This document shows positions 25,001 to 37,740 of a stretch of DNA of 64,000 bases, piece after piece. Every line of letters starts with the position of its first letter. Positions within the stretch are counted from its first letter, which is position 1. The notes beneath the pieces were generated by a model. That model searched no databases. It was not told the DNA's origin and was given only the letters and a program-made list of their open reading frames with translations. Source of the stretch: Trichoplax sp. H2. Lineage: Eukaryota; Placozoa; Uniplacotomia; Trichoplacea. The position numbers and the translations under genes are program-made. The stretch covers positions 186,001 to 250,000 of the forward strand of contig NOWV01000043.1 of the NCBI GenBank assembly GCA_003344405.1, given 5' to 3'.

Positions 25001-26425
25001 CTTCGAACAATGTTGATAATCAATTAAGTAGAGTAATCCTAATTCATCAGCAGCTGTAAACAGAATATATCCACTGATGATATAACCCATTACCCTTACG
25101 CTTAAATTACTGTCTTAAAGTTTTAGCTTATTTCAATCATTTATAGAATACCGTTACTCATGAAATTGATCACTTCTGCACCTACATGCCTTCCGATACG
25201 AGTAAAGAGGTAAGATACCATCCATAATAATAAATTATTTATACGTATAAAAATTAGAAATTCCTTGCCCTGTTGATTGATTGTAATTATATTTATCTTA
25301 TATTAATTCCATTTTGCAGTGCCAAAGTTTTGCTAATCAGTATGGACCCCCAATTTTACAAGCATTATTACAGCATGTATCACCAAAGAAAGTTTGTGCC
25401 TACTACCTTCGTGCTTGTCCGCAGTCCAAGCTTGATCATGGTACCTCGGGTAAGTACCCTCATTGCTATCTTCGTCAACTTATTTTTCTGTACTTTTGAA
25501 AACTGGAACTTTCCATATTTTGCAATATGAACGTCCGTAATTCTAACCGTACCAGTATCTAATTTCATGCTTATGTGATGTACTAGGAATGCAAACTGTC
25601 GCTCCAACCCAGCTTACATCTGGCTATTGCGTGTTCTGTGAAGTAGCAGTTCGAGTTGTAGAAGAACTTCATAAAATAAATAAAACCAAGGTTAGAATGT
25701 GCTCTAATTGAACAGATTAGTAGTCAAAATAATAGTAAAATAACACATTAAATATAACGGATAGAATTATTCACGTTCATAATAATAATACAAAATGATA
25801 ATCCGCATTTCTTCACAAACTAGAAATACATTTTTGGATTTTGGAATAAAGTATGCGATACCGTAGGTTCTAAAGGAACTTTCGGATATGAAGTAAGTTA
25901 TAACCAATTAAAGCCTAGGTTTCATAGTAGTCGAAAGGCTCATAATTAGGTTCTATTATTGGCCAATATTAATAAATTTTAGTGCCGACTCATTTTACAA
26001 AAACTTGAGAAGATTACTCACCTGATCAAAAATAAAATTACTGCTCCTTCTCATATTTGTCAGGTATAAGTTTTCCCTACTTAATCAGTATTTCTCAATC
26101 TGCACTACTGCATCAAATAGCAATCTCTGTAGCTCTCTATTTAATTTCCAATTGTATTTAGATAATGCATGCATGTAGAAAGTCTGCAATGGCTCCAATG
26201 AAGATGGATGTGTGTCGCTTCGGACCTAGATTTTGGTGCAGCAGTGATGTAGCTGCTTCTATGTGCAAGGTAAAAAAATAATATATTTAAATGACTAAAT
26301 TTGGTCTTTCTGAAACGTTGAACAATACTACTAAAAGCAATAAACTTTTTATCATCTTACTAAAAATATTAAACTAACAATGGTAGAAACAGCATTACTG
26401 CCGAACGGAATATAACGCCAACTAA
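22007..26425 (+). CDS. Prosaposin-like multi-saposin precursor, gene B (tandem paralogue of A)
   Basis: Exons: 22007-22043, 22239-22390, 23856-23933, 24058-24120, 24234-24293, 24523-24771, 25147-25209 preceded by 24889-24963, 25320-25449, 25587-25690, 25824-25892, 25983-26063, 26183-26269 and 26387-26425, giving 428 aa. Signal peptide MASKLLTVFFIV; N-terminal SapA-type domain (CTQGPSYWCQ, CGTSYLC); SapB1 from VFCSVCEKMVGDYLHSAK; a linker with LFPGAVKNT; SapB2 (TACIVCSFAVGVIDS...); SapB3 (YCVFCEVAVRVVEEL...); C-terminal SapA-type domain (CRFGPRFWC, MCK, HYCRTE). All domain Cys expected for the fold are present except that the last Cys of the 24058 exon, present in gene A (LLCKA), reads LLHSV here. 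Exon lengths equal those of A except linker exon 249 versus 252 nt and a SapB3 exon 81 versus 78 nt. The long intron 22391-23855 aligns with that of A. Role as for A: saposin precursor, possibly diverged in lipid specificity. Confidence 0.9.
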
Positions 26426-29400
26426 AAATGCCTTATCTGCCTGTGGTGAATTAAATCTCCATTTTTACGCTTTTTATTTTAGCATACGCAATATTGAACT
26501 CATAATACTAGCTTGTACTAGGTCAAGTAGTTCAACATAATTAGTTTAATATCAAGGATGTAACCCAATATCATAAATAAAGTCATATTTCAAAATTAGA
26601 CTTTAAAGTTAGAATTATCCTAGAGTTAAAAGCCAATATGTAGCCATTTGTTTGTCTTTGTTTAGATCAACAAAAATGTTTTCCTACTCGTCTGGCGATT
26701 TATTCTTTACAATTTTTAATTTTTGGCCATGATGGAATAAAGTAGATTATAGTTTAGCAACGCATTATTTTGCATATATTATTCTTAGTGGATGCTATGG
26801 TATTACATCTAAGAAATATCGCTAATAATTTAGACTGATTATGCAAAATATAAAAGTAAAGCACCGTGCGTGTCTTTAACTAGGCCGTCTACATCTAATG
26901 TGAACATCGAAGAAATATAAGCCGCATTAAAATGGAATTGAACACTACTCCGTTCATTTAAGTAGTAATTTTGTTTATCATTTATTCATTGATGAAATTA
27001 GATATGCAACAGACATACGAGCGTATAACGCAATTTAAGCACAGATGAGCCTAGATAAATCTTCAGGAAAGCTAGCCTGATATAAAATAGTATTTGAGCA
27101 TATATCAAATATTTTTCAATACATAAATGTAAATCAAGACTATTGCAATTGACAGACTCTATAAAAAAAATGATTGCAATCATGGCACAAATAATAGTTT
27201 ATCAAAATTAACTTCCTCTGCCAATAGATTTCAAAAATTTTCTAAGGTTGTAGAAAAGTAACTCAAAAATGTATATTTCGATAAAACTATCATTAAACTA
27301 TATACCGGTATGTTTTTATATTATATACCAGCTCAGTACATCAATTCTAGTATTGCCAATAACTGCGCATATACGAGTACAATAATTTGTTATTCGGCCT
27401 TCTAATTTTTTGGGGGCTTGTCTTGGCAATTATTATAGCAAAACGTCTCATTCAGGATGGCTATTGCTGTTTTTCTGTAATATATAGCTAATATCTTCTA
27501 CTGTCTAATGAAGGCTTTAGATTAATTTAGCCTTACTAATTGATAATGTTGTTCGAGTAAATAGCATCAGCAAATTAATATAGTCCAGGGCAGTGTAATG
27601 GCTTACTATATGGAATTGTAGTTTACTCAGTATTAATCAGTAGAGTAATGATTGCTTTGCGGCTCATTATGCTTGGCGTTGTATCGCAAAACTGTGAACT
27701 CTGCAGTCTTTCTTGGAAATCAGGACTAATTTCTGTTATAAAAGTGGTTTACAATATGCCTATTGTAGTTGATATCTGGTCTATTACAGTATAGTCTAGT
27801 AGATAGAGTGCCTTAGCGTATTAAATCCAAACTTTTAGGTTATTGACCTTGCCAATTGCTGATTGCGACATTTCCATATATTTTAGAATATATACGGGCT
27901 ACATTAAAATAGGCAGTGTAGATAAAGCAGGAGCATAATTAATTGTACTGATAAAGCAAGGATCATTAATAGTTAGCTATAGTAAAGCTAATTTTAGAGG
28001 GTCCACAATAAATCAGACTAACTGGATTTTCTCGTAAGTCCTGAATTAAGCTTTATTAGAATAAAACCAATCGTAACTGTATTCACATCAAATTATTAAC
28101 AAGTTAACTCCCGATTTACTTAATGCATACGCTAATATATCCTAGCGTATGAACTATTTAGTAATGATAGTAGTATTGCTTCAACACGCTAAGCACAAGC
28201 ATTAAATTACCATATTATGCTGGGCACGAGCGACCAATCGAAAAAATACGAATATATAATAGCCTACTGTAGCGTATATTAGTAATTCCATACTTAATTA
28301 GGAATTTAACTCAAGCGGTAAACTCACGGCTTTGCATAACGTAAGGCATTTACGATGATTGAAATAACATCTGTCTTACAATGTAATTAAATATCCTCAC
28401 CAAGGACAATCCTGTACCTTTCCATGTATAAATAAATATATATATTACGCTGCGCAGTGAATATTTTAATCCAAACTTTATTGAAAAGCCTACCAGTTTT
28501 TAGTAAACTTTCGTGAATATTAATTAATTATCAGCTGATAGATTATAATATTAAACTGTGTAAGGATCTGTTGAAAACAAACAAGAAGTCGTAGATGAAT
28601 TAATATCAATATTTTCGCAGACAGTTGACTTTTGGAAATTATGTTATAGCTGCTAAGCAAAAGTTACTCCATATTCATATATTTAAATATTGTGATGTAT
28701 ATTATTCTGAAATTTCTTCAACGCATAATTCCTTTAATATGAGGATCGGTTTGAGGTCCTATCGCTCTATTATGTTTGTGTCTTATGCTAATATAGCCTT
28801 TATCGTAATCCCTAGTAACGTGGCCAACTGTAAGGAGGGGGGCTGGCAAACAATAGTAATGATATTTAATATAATGCAGTGCGGTGTGATTAGTACAGTA
28901 GTTAAATCCCTGATTGAATGAAAGGAGAGGAAAAAATATCCTATAATTTTTAGTTATTTACTGCCGTGATGCTGTTGCACAATGTATACGTATTAACTTT
29001 AAAATACCATATCGGAAAATGAAAAAATCATCAACTTACCATTAGACTGAAAGTATTTCCATTATTAGCAAAACAAAAGTAATTCTAATTTATGAGAAAT
29101 TGCGACGCAGCATAGTGTTTCTTAAGAAACTCTAGTGAGTCAAATTCTAATATTATTAGCTCAACAATTTTTAAGTAAATATGGCCTACGCATTGGCTCA
29201 ATTTTAAGCAAATGAAATGGTACATTTAAAAAGAAAAACCAAGCATCGCATTAACTGTAGATAAAGCAGCAGAAATTAGGCGTGTGTTAGCCAGCTAAAA
29301 TCTAATCATAAATGACTGCATTACGTTAACCTTTATGAACTTCATTGGGAAAAAAAACTGTCTCATCAAATTACAATTAAATTAAAATTCATTTAATTGT

Positions 29401-30496
29401 AAGTATTTTACATTCAATAACAATACAAAGATTTGAGCTTATTCATGACTCCAATGGTTGCATAAAGGACACAAATCTATATTGTATTGCAAGTTATTGT
29501 GATATTGATTGATTTATGAGAAATTTCAGAATAAGCGGATAGGGGTTAACCAACCAGTTGCATAAAAGCGATGAATCACTTTACTACCTTGTCTTCAGAT
29601 CTCAAGAGCCGTACTAGTCTTCAAAAACAGTGCCATCCATACTCATAAGTTATAACTGATTTATAAGTGAGATGGACTTCAAAAAGTAATCAACCCTGCA
29701 TTCGTATTTAGATACGAATATTCTGCTGTTGATTTTATTCATCAAAAATTCAGTATCTGACCGATAAAAGTATAAAATGTAGTAGTACGTCATGTGCTAA
29801 ATGCCTACCAAACGCAAGAAAGGCTATGTTTGTATTCAGATTGAATCTGTAACTGATTTATTCATCAAAGCTTTACTATCTTTTCCAGTAAACTGAAAGT
29901 ATTGACATTGAATAACAATATAAAGTTTAATACTTAATTATACGTTTGATGATGGCCGAAAATTAACAGATTGTATTAATATTTAGAGGTATTCTGATGA
30001 CAATTTATTCATTGGAAATTTAATATCAGTCGATTAATCAGTAACAAGTACAAAAGTTAGTGCTGATTCGAAAATCAGAACCCTGAAAGGCAAGCAATGG
30101 TGCATTTGTATTAAGATTTATTGTGCAATTGATTGGTTCACAGAATGGATCATATCCTAACTGAAAGTATTCGAATTAAAATAACAATGCAACATTTACT
30201 CTAATTTATGCGTCGAAGAATTTAGAAAAATAAGCAAGCTTGCATTTGTATTTAGATGTTTTCTGATGCAGATTTATTCATCGGAAATTTAGTGTCAGCT
30301 GATCAATAATATCATAAAAATTAAGAATTAATTAGTTCTAATAGGTATATATATACATGCCTATCCAGTATAAGCAATACTATATTTGTTTTTAGACAAT
30401 ATATATAAGTTTTTTCCTATATATTTAGGGAACAAAGTAACTCAAGCTCAAATCTATCTAAACGGCGAACTACTCAATATTTTAAGTAATTTGACA
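26426..30496. other. Intergenic DNA between prosaposin B and C
   Basis: No gene recognised. The first few hundred bases still resemble the 3' flank of gene A. A plus-strand frame at 28625-28921 is open for 98 codons but begins at a non-ATG codon, has no known motif and no supporting splice context. From about 29.0 kb the DNA is a loose repeat array. Confidence 0.55.
29040..30330. repeat. Degenerate direct repeats, about 260-290-bp period
   Basis: The elements ACTGAAAGTATT, CA(A/T)T(G/C)AATAACAATA(C/T)AA, GCATT(C/T)GTATT(T/A)AGAT and TTTATTCATC(G/A)...AATTTAGTATCAG recur in the same order four to five times with roughly 260-290-bp spacing. Divergence is high (many indels). It is non-coding, directly upstream of the signal-peptide exon of gene C. 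Confidence 0.5.
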
Positions 30497-33400
30497 ATGG
30501 CGACTAAACTGGGACTCATTTTTTTGATCATTTGTGGTGAGAAAATATACTATCATGTAATTCAATCCAATCAGTGCAGTTATACGCTAGCTTTAAATCA
30601 ATCCTCTTCTATTGTTTGATAAGTTGCATAAAACCGACAAGGATGGAATACTCTTAGTAATATAGTAGACAAAAGTGATTCCCTTCTAGCGTTCGATAAT
30701 TGATATATATGTAATAAAGTAGAGAAAAAGTGATACTCTTCTAGTTTTTGACTGTTTATATCCTCTCGTTGTTGATAATTCATATTACTGAAATAGTAAC
30801 ATAGTCGAGAAAAAGTGAATTTTTTCTAGTTGTCGATGATTACATGTAATTTAGTAGAAGAAAGATTTTCTTCTTCTTTTCGATAGCCGAAATGGATATA
30901 TATAATACGGTAGATAACAGTGATTCTCTTGTAGTTTTCGATAAATGATATGGATACTATATACGTACACGGTAGACAGAAGTGATTGTCTTTCCAGTTT
31001 TCGATTATTAATTGATATGGATGTAGTATGGTAGGGAAAAGTGATTCTCTTCGAATTTTCGATAATTGATATGGACTTAATAAGGTAGAGAAAAATGATT
31101 CTCTACTAGTTTACGATCATTAATTAATTAGTATACTGCAGATACAATAAGTAGATAAAGGGGATTCTCTGCTAGTTTTCACTAATTGATATGGACGTAA
31201 TATAGTAGATAAAAGGGATTCTCAAGCTGATGAAAAAGATTCTCTTCTAGTTTTCGATGATTGATATAGATATAATAAGGTAGATAATTAATGAGTCATA
31301 TAGTAGCAGGAAAAAGCGAATCTTTTCTAGTTTTGGATAATTGTTAAGAATGTAGTTAATATAGTCCGAAAAAAGTGATACTCTTGTAGATTTTGATAAT
31401 TACTGCATATGAATAGAATGGTAATATAGTAGAGAAGAGCAATTCTCTTCTAGTTTTTGAAATTAAATTGGATGAAATAGTAATAGAGTAGAGAAAAAGT
31501 GGGTGAAACTTTGTTTCTTTGGAGATGATATGGGATAGACGAACGTTGCAAAGAGGTAATTTGTAACATTGACATGGAAATTTTCTTCTACAGCTTGTAG
31601 CCTCCTTGAAGCCAAGCAAATTCTTTCTAACCAAAATTCGGTAATTAAAATTCGATCTTACCATTACTGACAATAGATTTAACGAAAGATTTTCAGGAGG
31701 CTTTCATCGATTCCTTCTGAGAAATAAATTAGCAGCGGTATAGAAAGTTAAAAGTATTTTGAATCCCATTTAAACGGCCACTATGAACTGTTTTCTACCG
31801 TATTCTTCCTAACGATGCGTGTCGAAAATGTAAAAGTAGTCATGGCTATTGCTGTATTATATCATTCTTTTCTCAATTTGATATACTGTAGTTGAACTCG
31901 CAGTAAAATAGCTCCATTAGAGGCCCATGTACTAATTGTTTAATCCTTTCAATCTTTAAAAATAATGATTGATTGCGCTTGATCTTGTCACCAATAGTCT
32001 CTTTCAAGGCTGCAATAGCCCTCTAGTTCTATCAGTGTGAAAATTGGATGGAAAGGTAATTAGCATCCTAAATTGACAGTGGAAATAGAAAAAGTTGACT
32101 ATAGTACGACCATCACTGAAGCCATAACGTGATAGGCTTACATTTCCTACCACTAGGAGGAGTTGTATCGATTTAGGCCATGGATTACAGCTAGAACTAT
32201 TGATTCTATCAATGCCTTGTTTCTTTTACAAAGAGTACCACTAGTAAAACAACTTGTTTAATTCATGACTACATTAACTCAATATTTAGCCTTTTTTAAA
32301 ATACCAATCCATGATGGATGAGCTCAAAACAAATTATTATTATATCCATCCCCTACAACTACGTTAGATAATGTAGATAGAAAGAATAGCACAATAATTC
32401 ATTGACATCCATTTGGTTAAATTTTAATGACGAAGGTTTGTTCTCTTTGACTCCTAGGAAAGTAATAACTTTAAGTGCGATATATGCAAAAGTGCCGTGG
32501 GGAAATTGATTCAATATATGAACAAGGATAATACTGAGGTAGCTTCATTTTTGCTCTTATCACGATTTAGCTAACGTTGCTTAGCGCTAACTGCCCAATC
32601 CATTCCCGTTGTAATTGGTATACAGAAACAAATTGTTCAATTTTTCAATGGTCTTTGCGCAGCCATCGGTGGCGATACTCAACAAGAGGTAAATCACTCA
32701 ATTAATATGCATTAGCTATATCATCTCGCCGAAAAATCATTGCGGTCTACTCACCATTTTACAGTGCAAGAAGCTTACAAAGCTTGTGCCACTATTAATC
32801 AAGTATGCATCAAAAAAATTTGTAAGTAATTACATCTAGACTTTCAGATCAGAGAACTTAATTGGTTGATCTACTTTTTAAATTTACAGTATATTCTATT
32901 CGTAATGAATTTATCATACCAATTAATCTCTGTTTAGAAATCGGACTAAGTACTGTCTGTACGTTTAGTCCTTTTTGCTCTGCTATAACTTAAAAGAGTA
33001 GTTAGTAGATCATGATGATAGATATAATATTATACTAATCCAAGGCTGTATCGAAATCAGAGCAACTGAGTATGTTAAACTTACTTCCTGCTCAGCTAAG
33101 ACTATAGACCGTAGTATATTGATTATACCAATCCATTTCTGTTTACAAAGCACAGCAAGGATGTGCCTTTAGCGATTTCTATTCTGCTAGAACTTCAGTT
33201 AAGATAGTCATTACGAAATTGAACATACCCAATCGATCTCTGTCTAGTGTAGTCAGGAAAGTGAAGCAAGAATGTGTCTAAAGCAATTTCTGCTTTGCTA
33301 GAGCTTATGTTTAGATAGACATTACGAAATTGATCATACCTAATGGATCTCTGTCTGGTCCAATCTGTAAAGCGCAGCAAGGATGTGTCTTCTGTAGTTT

Positions 33401-36146
33401 CTGCTCTGCTAGAACTTAGCTTAAGTTTAGATATTTATTACGGAATTTTATCCTGCTATTAATCGATCTCAGTCGAATTTAGCCTGTTAAGCAGAGTAAA
33501 GATGCGCCTTCAGTCATTTCTGCTTCGATAGAACTTGCGTTATGACAGTCATTACTAAATTGATCTTATCCATTTAACTGTAGTTTCGAAACCTGAGCAA
33601 ATACGCTCTTTTAGCAATTGATAATCTGCCAGAACTTTAGTTAAGATAGCTCAGTATGATAGTTTATTAATCATACCAATCGATTCCTATTTAAAATAGG
33701 TTCCTTTAGCGATTTATAATCATTTAGAGCTTAACTTAAGATAGCATATTACTGTAATTAATCGATCATACCAAACTATCTCTACGCCATATACAGAACC
33801 CGGAACAATTATGTAAACTGGGCCAGTTATGTTCCACTGGTGATATCGAGGATCAAATCGATCTGCAACAATTATTAGGATCCGATGCCATTCGATCTAT
33901 CTTAGCTTCTGATCAAATTGGGAACATCTTAGCACCAGGTCTTGTGAGTGATGTCAAGCAGCCAGCAAAAACGCTGGCTGGTAGTGCTGTACGTATCCCA
34001 ATATAATTATTCATAGCCCATTAAACTTATTCTTCAATTTTACAGTGGATGGTACCAATATTCCATCATGAGCTATGTTGGATTAATGTTTGTCACCTTA
34101 TCTTATTTAGAATTCCTTAGAATGCATCGTTTGCTCCGTAGTTGTTGATGAAGTCGAACGTTATTTGAAAAATAAAAACACTGAGGTAGTTCGCATAGAG
34201 CCATCACCTATGTACTAAGAATCTTCAAGGAATAAAATTTGTGTCATCATTGCTGGTGTTGTTCTATTTCCTTTCTATGTAAATGTAGCAAAACATTATC
34301 TCATTTATGGACCAATTATGCAAATATCTTCCTGGAGATTCTAGTAAAAAGGTAAGTAGTCAATTTGTGTTTCATCCATTAGCCACATTTGAGATATTAA
34401 CCTATGTAATTTGGCCTTGTGCAATATCGAATAAATTTGAATTTACCCTATTCATTGAATTTGGTAGTGCGAAAAGTATGTCAAGCTCCTTGGGCCTGTA
34501 GTCTTGCAAGCTTTATTACAAACTTTGCCAGCCAATAAAGTCTGTGGCTCTTACCTAAACTTCTGCCCGAAATCCTCACTCGATTCTCATGGTAAGCAAC
34601 TTGTCAATCAGGATATTGATCGTCAATGCAATCTGTAGTACTTTGCCTTCCTGCCGACTAAATTGATTTCTTTTTAATGTGACTTTAATCTGTAGAGATG
34701 AGTGTTCCTGCACAACATGTATCTGGGCCGTGCGTTTTCTGTGAAGCTGGAGTGATGTATATTGACGGTCTACTCCGAATAAATCAAACGAAGGTACTGG
34801 CCAAGTCCTTTTTGATATAGCCTGAATGATGCATTGCCTTTCTCTCTATGCTTATTTTACTTTAATAAACACTTTGCTCTATTCTTTTAACTTTAGACTG
34901 ATATATACAATGCCTTAGTCAAGCTCTGCAGCGCTGTGCCTTATGGAATGTTACAAGCTGATGTATGTTGTAGAATTCAGATTGCTGTTTGAGTAAGCTA
35001 TTTCACCTATCTCTACTATCAGTTCGATTCAATGGCTGCATTTTTCGTCAATGGATATTCATTTTAGTGCGATAATTTCGTTGAAAAACATGGAACAGCT
35101 GCAATCAGGATGATCACTTCCGGTATTGCCCCTCTGGAAGTTTGCAAGGTAATTTTTATCCGGAAATCCTAACTCCTCTAAAACATACCAAGGTGTAACG
35201 AAAGTATCTCACAACGATTCTGTCTAATCTAGTCTAACTAAATCTCATAGAATAATTGTCTCAGATAGATAGAATTTCTAAAAAGGCTTTTGTTGCAGTA
35301 TTGAGAATAGTAGTAGAGTAATAATTAGCAAGAACAAGAATCGAATCTAAGTATTCTGCGCTAAAAGAAGCGAAATACACTGAAGTCTACTCTAAGCTTA
35401 TCTCTGCAGTTCTTTAATGCGTTTCGTTAAATTTATTAACAGCAGCAAAGTTGCCTACTATCAAACTTGAATCATTAAACAGCAAATTTTTTCTTAAATA
35501 GCTTATATATAAAATAGATTTAATACAAATTGCTTAAATACATCATCAATATGTTTTACAGTACAAATTCAATCCGCTTCAAATATCATTACCCTTCTAT
35601 GACTGTCCAATACCTTAAAGTTGCCAAGCATCTTCACAATTATAGTCCATCGAGTCACATCGATCTCTTTTACTCTACTTTTAGAAGCGGCTAATATTTG
35701 TCATCAACAATTTCTAGTATAATAATTAGACATTATGTAATGTTTGCATCACGATGATATCTATTTTTAGAAGCCTAACTCTATCAAATAGAGCTATTAA
35801 TACAATCAAATAGGAAATGTATCTCTACACATGAATTAACCTTGTCTTATTTCAAATAACGACGGATGTAGGAGTTTGACCTCTGTCAAAAGTCTGAAAT
35901 GGCACTCCATAAATTGGATGTTTGTCGATTTGGTTATAAATTTTGGTGCGGGAGCAAAACTGCGGCCCTTTACTGCAAGGTATTATTTTATACATTAGTT
36001 TGATGATGATTGAATTAGTTCATGGTCCATGAATTTTATAAGTATGATCAAATTATCGATGAGCTCTATTTTAGAAATGGCTAATTGCACTTTCATTTCT
36101 TGTTCAATTTGAATCGCAGAAACAACGTCAGTGTGGTCAATTTTAA
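30497..36146 (+). CDS. Prosaposin-like gene C: signal exon plus three SapB domains and C-terminal SapA; N-terminal SapA exon decayed
   Basis: Exon 1 (30497-30536) encodes signal peptide MATKLGLIFLIIC and ends in phase 1. Intact later exons: 32458-32538, 32626-32688, 32765-32821, 33797-33988, 34111-34185, 34289-34351, 34468-34591, 34696-34793, 34897-34962, 35068-35148, 35893-35979 and 36120-36146, totalling 338 codons including the stop. They give SapB1 (FKCDICKSAVGK...), a short linker with NILAPGLVSDVK, SapB2 (LECIVCSVVVDEVE...), SapB3 (PCVFCEAGVMYIDG...) and a C-terminal SapA-type domain (CRFGYKFWC). The exon expected to join phase 1 to phase 0 and carry the N-terminal SapA domain is missing as an intact unit; a decayed look-alike lies at about 31970-32057. 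So either the gene starts elsewhere, skips that domain by an unseen exon, or is a pseudogene at its 5' end. Later exons show no stops, which favours continued selection. It is closest to gene D. Confidence 0.8.
30620..31520. repeat. Minisatellite in intron 1 of gene C
   Basis: About 14 imperfect tandem copies of a unit of roughly 55-75 bp with consensus elements GTAGA(G/T)AAAAGTGATTCTC, TTCTAGTTTTCGATAATTG and ATATGGATGTAATAT. Copies differ by substitutions and small indels. The array occupies most of the first half of the intron between the signal-peptide exon and the decayed SapA exon. Confidence 0.8.
31970..32057 (+). pseudogene. Decayed N-terminal SapA exon of gene C
   Basis: Aligned by eye to the SapA exon of gene B: CACCAATAGTCTCTTTCAAG matches TGCCAATCGTTTGAAACAG, and AATAGCCCTC..ATCAGTGTG..TTGGATGG matches the B segment ending in GCATGG, followed by a GTAATT donor where B has GTAAGA. 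In the frame that matches, WCQ has become a non-Cys sequence, the CG(T/A)S motif is lost and a TAG stop interrupts. Without this exon the signal exon (phase 1) cannot join SapB1 (phase 0) in frame. Confidence 0.5.
32890..33796 (+). repeat. Intronic tandem array of decayed exon copies (saposin Cys-pair exon), gene C
   Basis: About eight units of 95-115 bp sit immediately before the functional exon at 33797. Each unit holds a branch/acceptor-like part (GATCATACC-AATCGATCTCTGT-TTAG) followed by a block resembling the start of that exon. In the register of the gene D exon (KPKQLCTLVNLCSAS) units read KAQQGCVFCSFCSAR (near 33372), KAQQGCAFSDFYSAR (near 33146), KVKQECV-stop-SNFCFAR (near 33260) and KPEQIRSFSN-stop (near 33588). 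Others lie near 32937, 33053, 33482 and 33700. Stops and Cys losses show most copies are not used. Confidence 0.65.
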
Positions 36147-36859
36147 ATTACTTCTTCTAGTCCTCCTGTACCTAGATTATTCGGTTCGTCCGTCTTAATG
36201 AGAATCTTATGAAGCTCTTTTTTTAAGCCATTTCCGGCTGTTCTTATAACTGATGATAAACTTATTTGTAGCATCTCCCAGTCAAGATAATCCTATTTCT
36301 ACTTAACTACCGAAATCTTTCATGTGCTCAACTGAAGTCTAAATTTGAAATAAATTACTGTCTTAGCATTGACCATTCGAATACGTCCATGTCAATTATA
36401 TAGCAATATTATAACATGTTACCGTATTAGTTAGTTTTCCACAATCGAAAGAACAATTTACATGATACTTCATTTCCTTCACTTTAGCAATGAAATTACC
36501 ATGGAATTATGATATTGAGCCTTCATGAAGTAAAACTAATTGCAATTATTTACAATACCAAATTCTTGGAAAAGTGCTCCAAATACACTTTGATAGCATT
36601 ATTCTTAGAAGGAGATGATACAGCAGTCAATGAGCATTTTTGGCAAACCTCTTGTATGATTAATTTACTTATTCTATTACTCAATCTGTTTACCATCACA
36701 ACTATGAGCTGTCAGTACACCATAGAAAAGCAGTCGTGGCCACTAAGGTAAAATAATTGCTCAATTTTCATATTCAATTCATCACTTTTAGCATAAAGCC
36801 TCGCATCAAATTGTTACTTGATTTTAATTTGTAGTTGGTAATGAAATAGATAGCAAATA

Positions 36860-37740
36860 GATCCCTTTTTATTCGAGTTTTCTGTCCCAGAGGACGAGTA
36901 CTGATGCACGGATGGCATCGTTGATTAACAGCGTAAACTTCATGCTTCCAATTATTTTTGGATTTTAATTTATGATTGATAATGGCATATACTGTACAAG
37001 TACTGTAGATCACTTTCTGTTCCATCTGGATAGATGAGAACTGGTGCACAAAATGGAAGTTCGTTTTCTGAAATGCTTCAGATAGGCATTCCTCCATGGT
37101 TTCGGTTAGCTTAGAATACAGTGAAAATACAAAAATTTAGAAAATAAAGGTAAGGTTAACCCATTTTCAAAAGATTTCAAATGTTATCTGTTTAATGCTA
37201 CACGCCAACCGAAAACTGTGGAGAAAAAGTCTGTCTGTAAAATATTTAAAAGAGTAAACTACTCTTATGATGCACGCATGCTGTAGTATGTACAACAAAC
37301 GGATTCCTAACAGTTGCATCTTCCTTTCAGGAAGTATGAGAATTGTCGCATGCAAAGGTAGTTGGTATTTGTGCATGAAATGCTTCAGATAGGCTATTCT
37401 TAATAGTTTCGGTGATATAGAATACAAATAGTAAAGATACAACAATTTGGAGAATAGGGGAGGTTTACCCATTTGCAATGGTTTAAATTTCGTATTTGTT
37501 TTTTATGCTCTACAAATAGCGAAAATCGCGGAGAGCCTGCCTGAAAATCAGGCTACTCTAAATTGTATGCATGCAATAATTGTTTAATTAACTGCATGAA
37601 CTTCATGTTCACCCCGATTATGCGATTGTAATTTATAATTGGTCATAATTATGTACCACAACTGAGTCTCCTTCTATTCTACTTTCTATCTGGTAGCATG
37701 AAGACTGGTGCCTGAATGCCATCGTGGACGAAGTACAGTA
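36860..37740 (+). pseudogene. Duplicated remnants of SapB3 exons
   Basis: Blocks such as CTGTTCCATCTGGATAGATG followed by AGAACTGGTGCAC (about 37017-37049) match the gene E exon segment CTTTCCATCTGGAAGCATG + AGAACTGATGTAC (LCYIFPSGSMRTD). A further copy lies near 37.68 kb (TTTCTATCTGGTAGCATGAA) and a poorer one near 36.89 kb. Strings resembling the next exon's TTGGTTAACTCTTCCGTTAAG recur as TTGATTAACAGCGTAAAC and TAATTAACTGCATGAAC. The motif ATGCTTCAGATAGGC recurs at a 307-bp offset (about 37074 and 37381), showing tandem duplication. All copies carry stops or frame changes. Confidence 0.4.

Noticed and set aside
28625-28921. 98-codon plus-strand frame
   Set aside because: Begins at a non-ATG codon; the internal part has no recognised domain and no supporting exon structure.
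36774-37478. Minus-strand frames of 103-107 codons
   Set aside because: They lie on duplicated saposin-exon debris; openness follows from the repeat, not from a protein.
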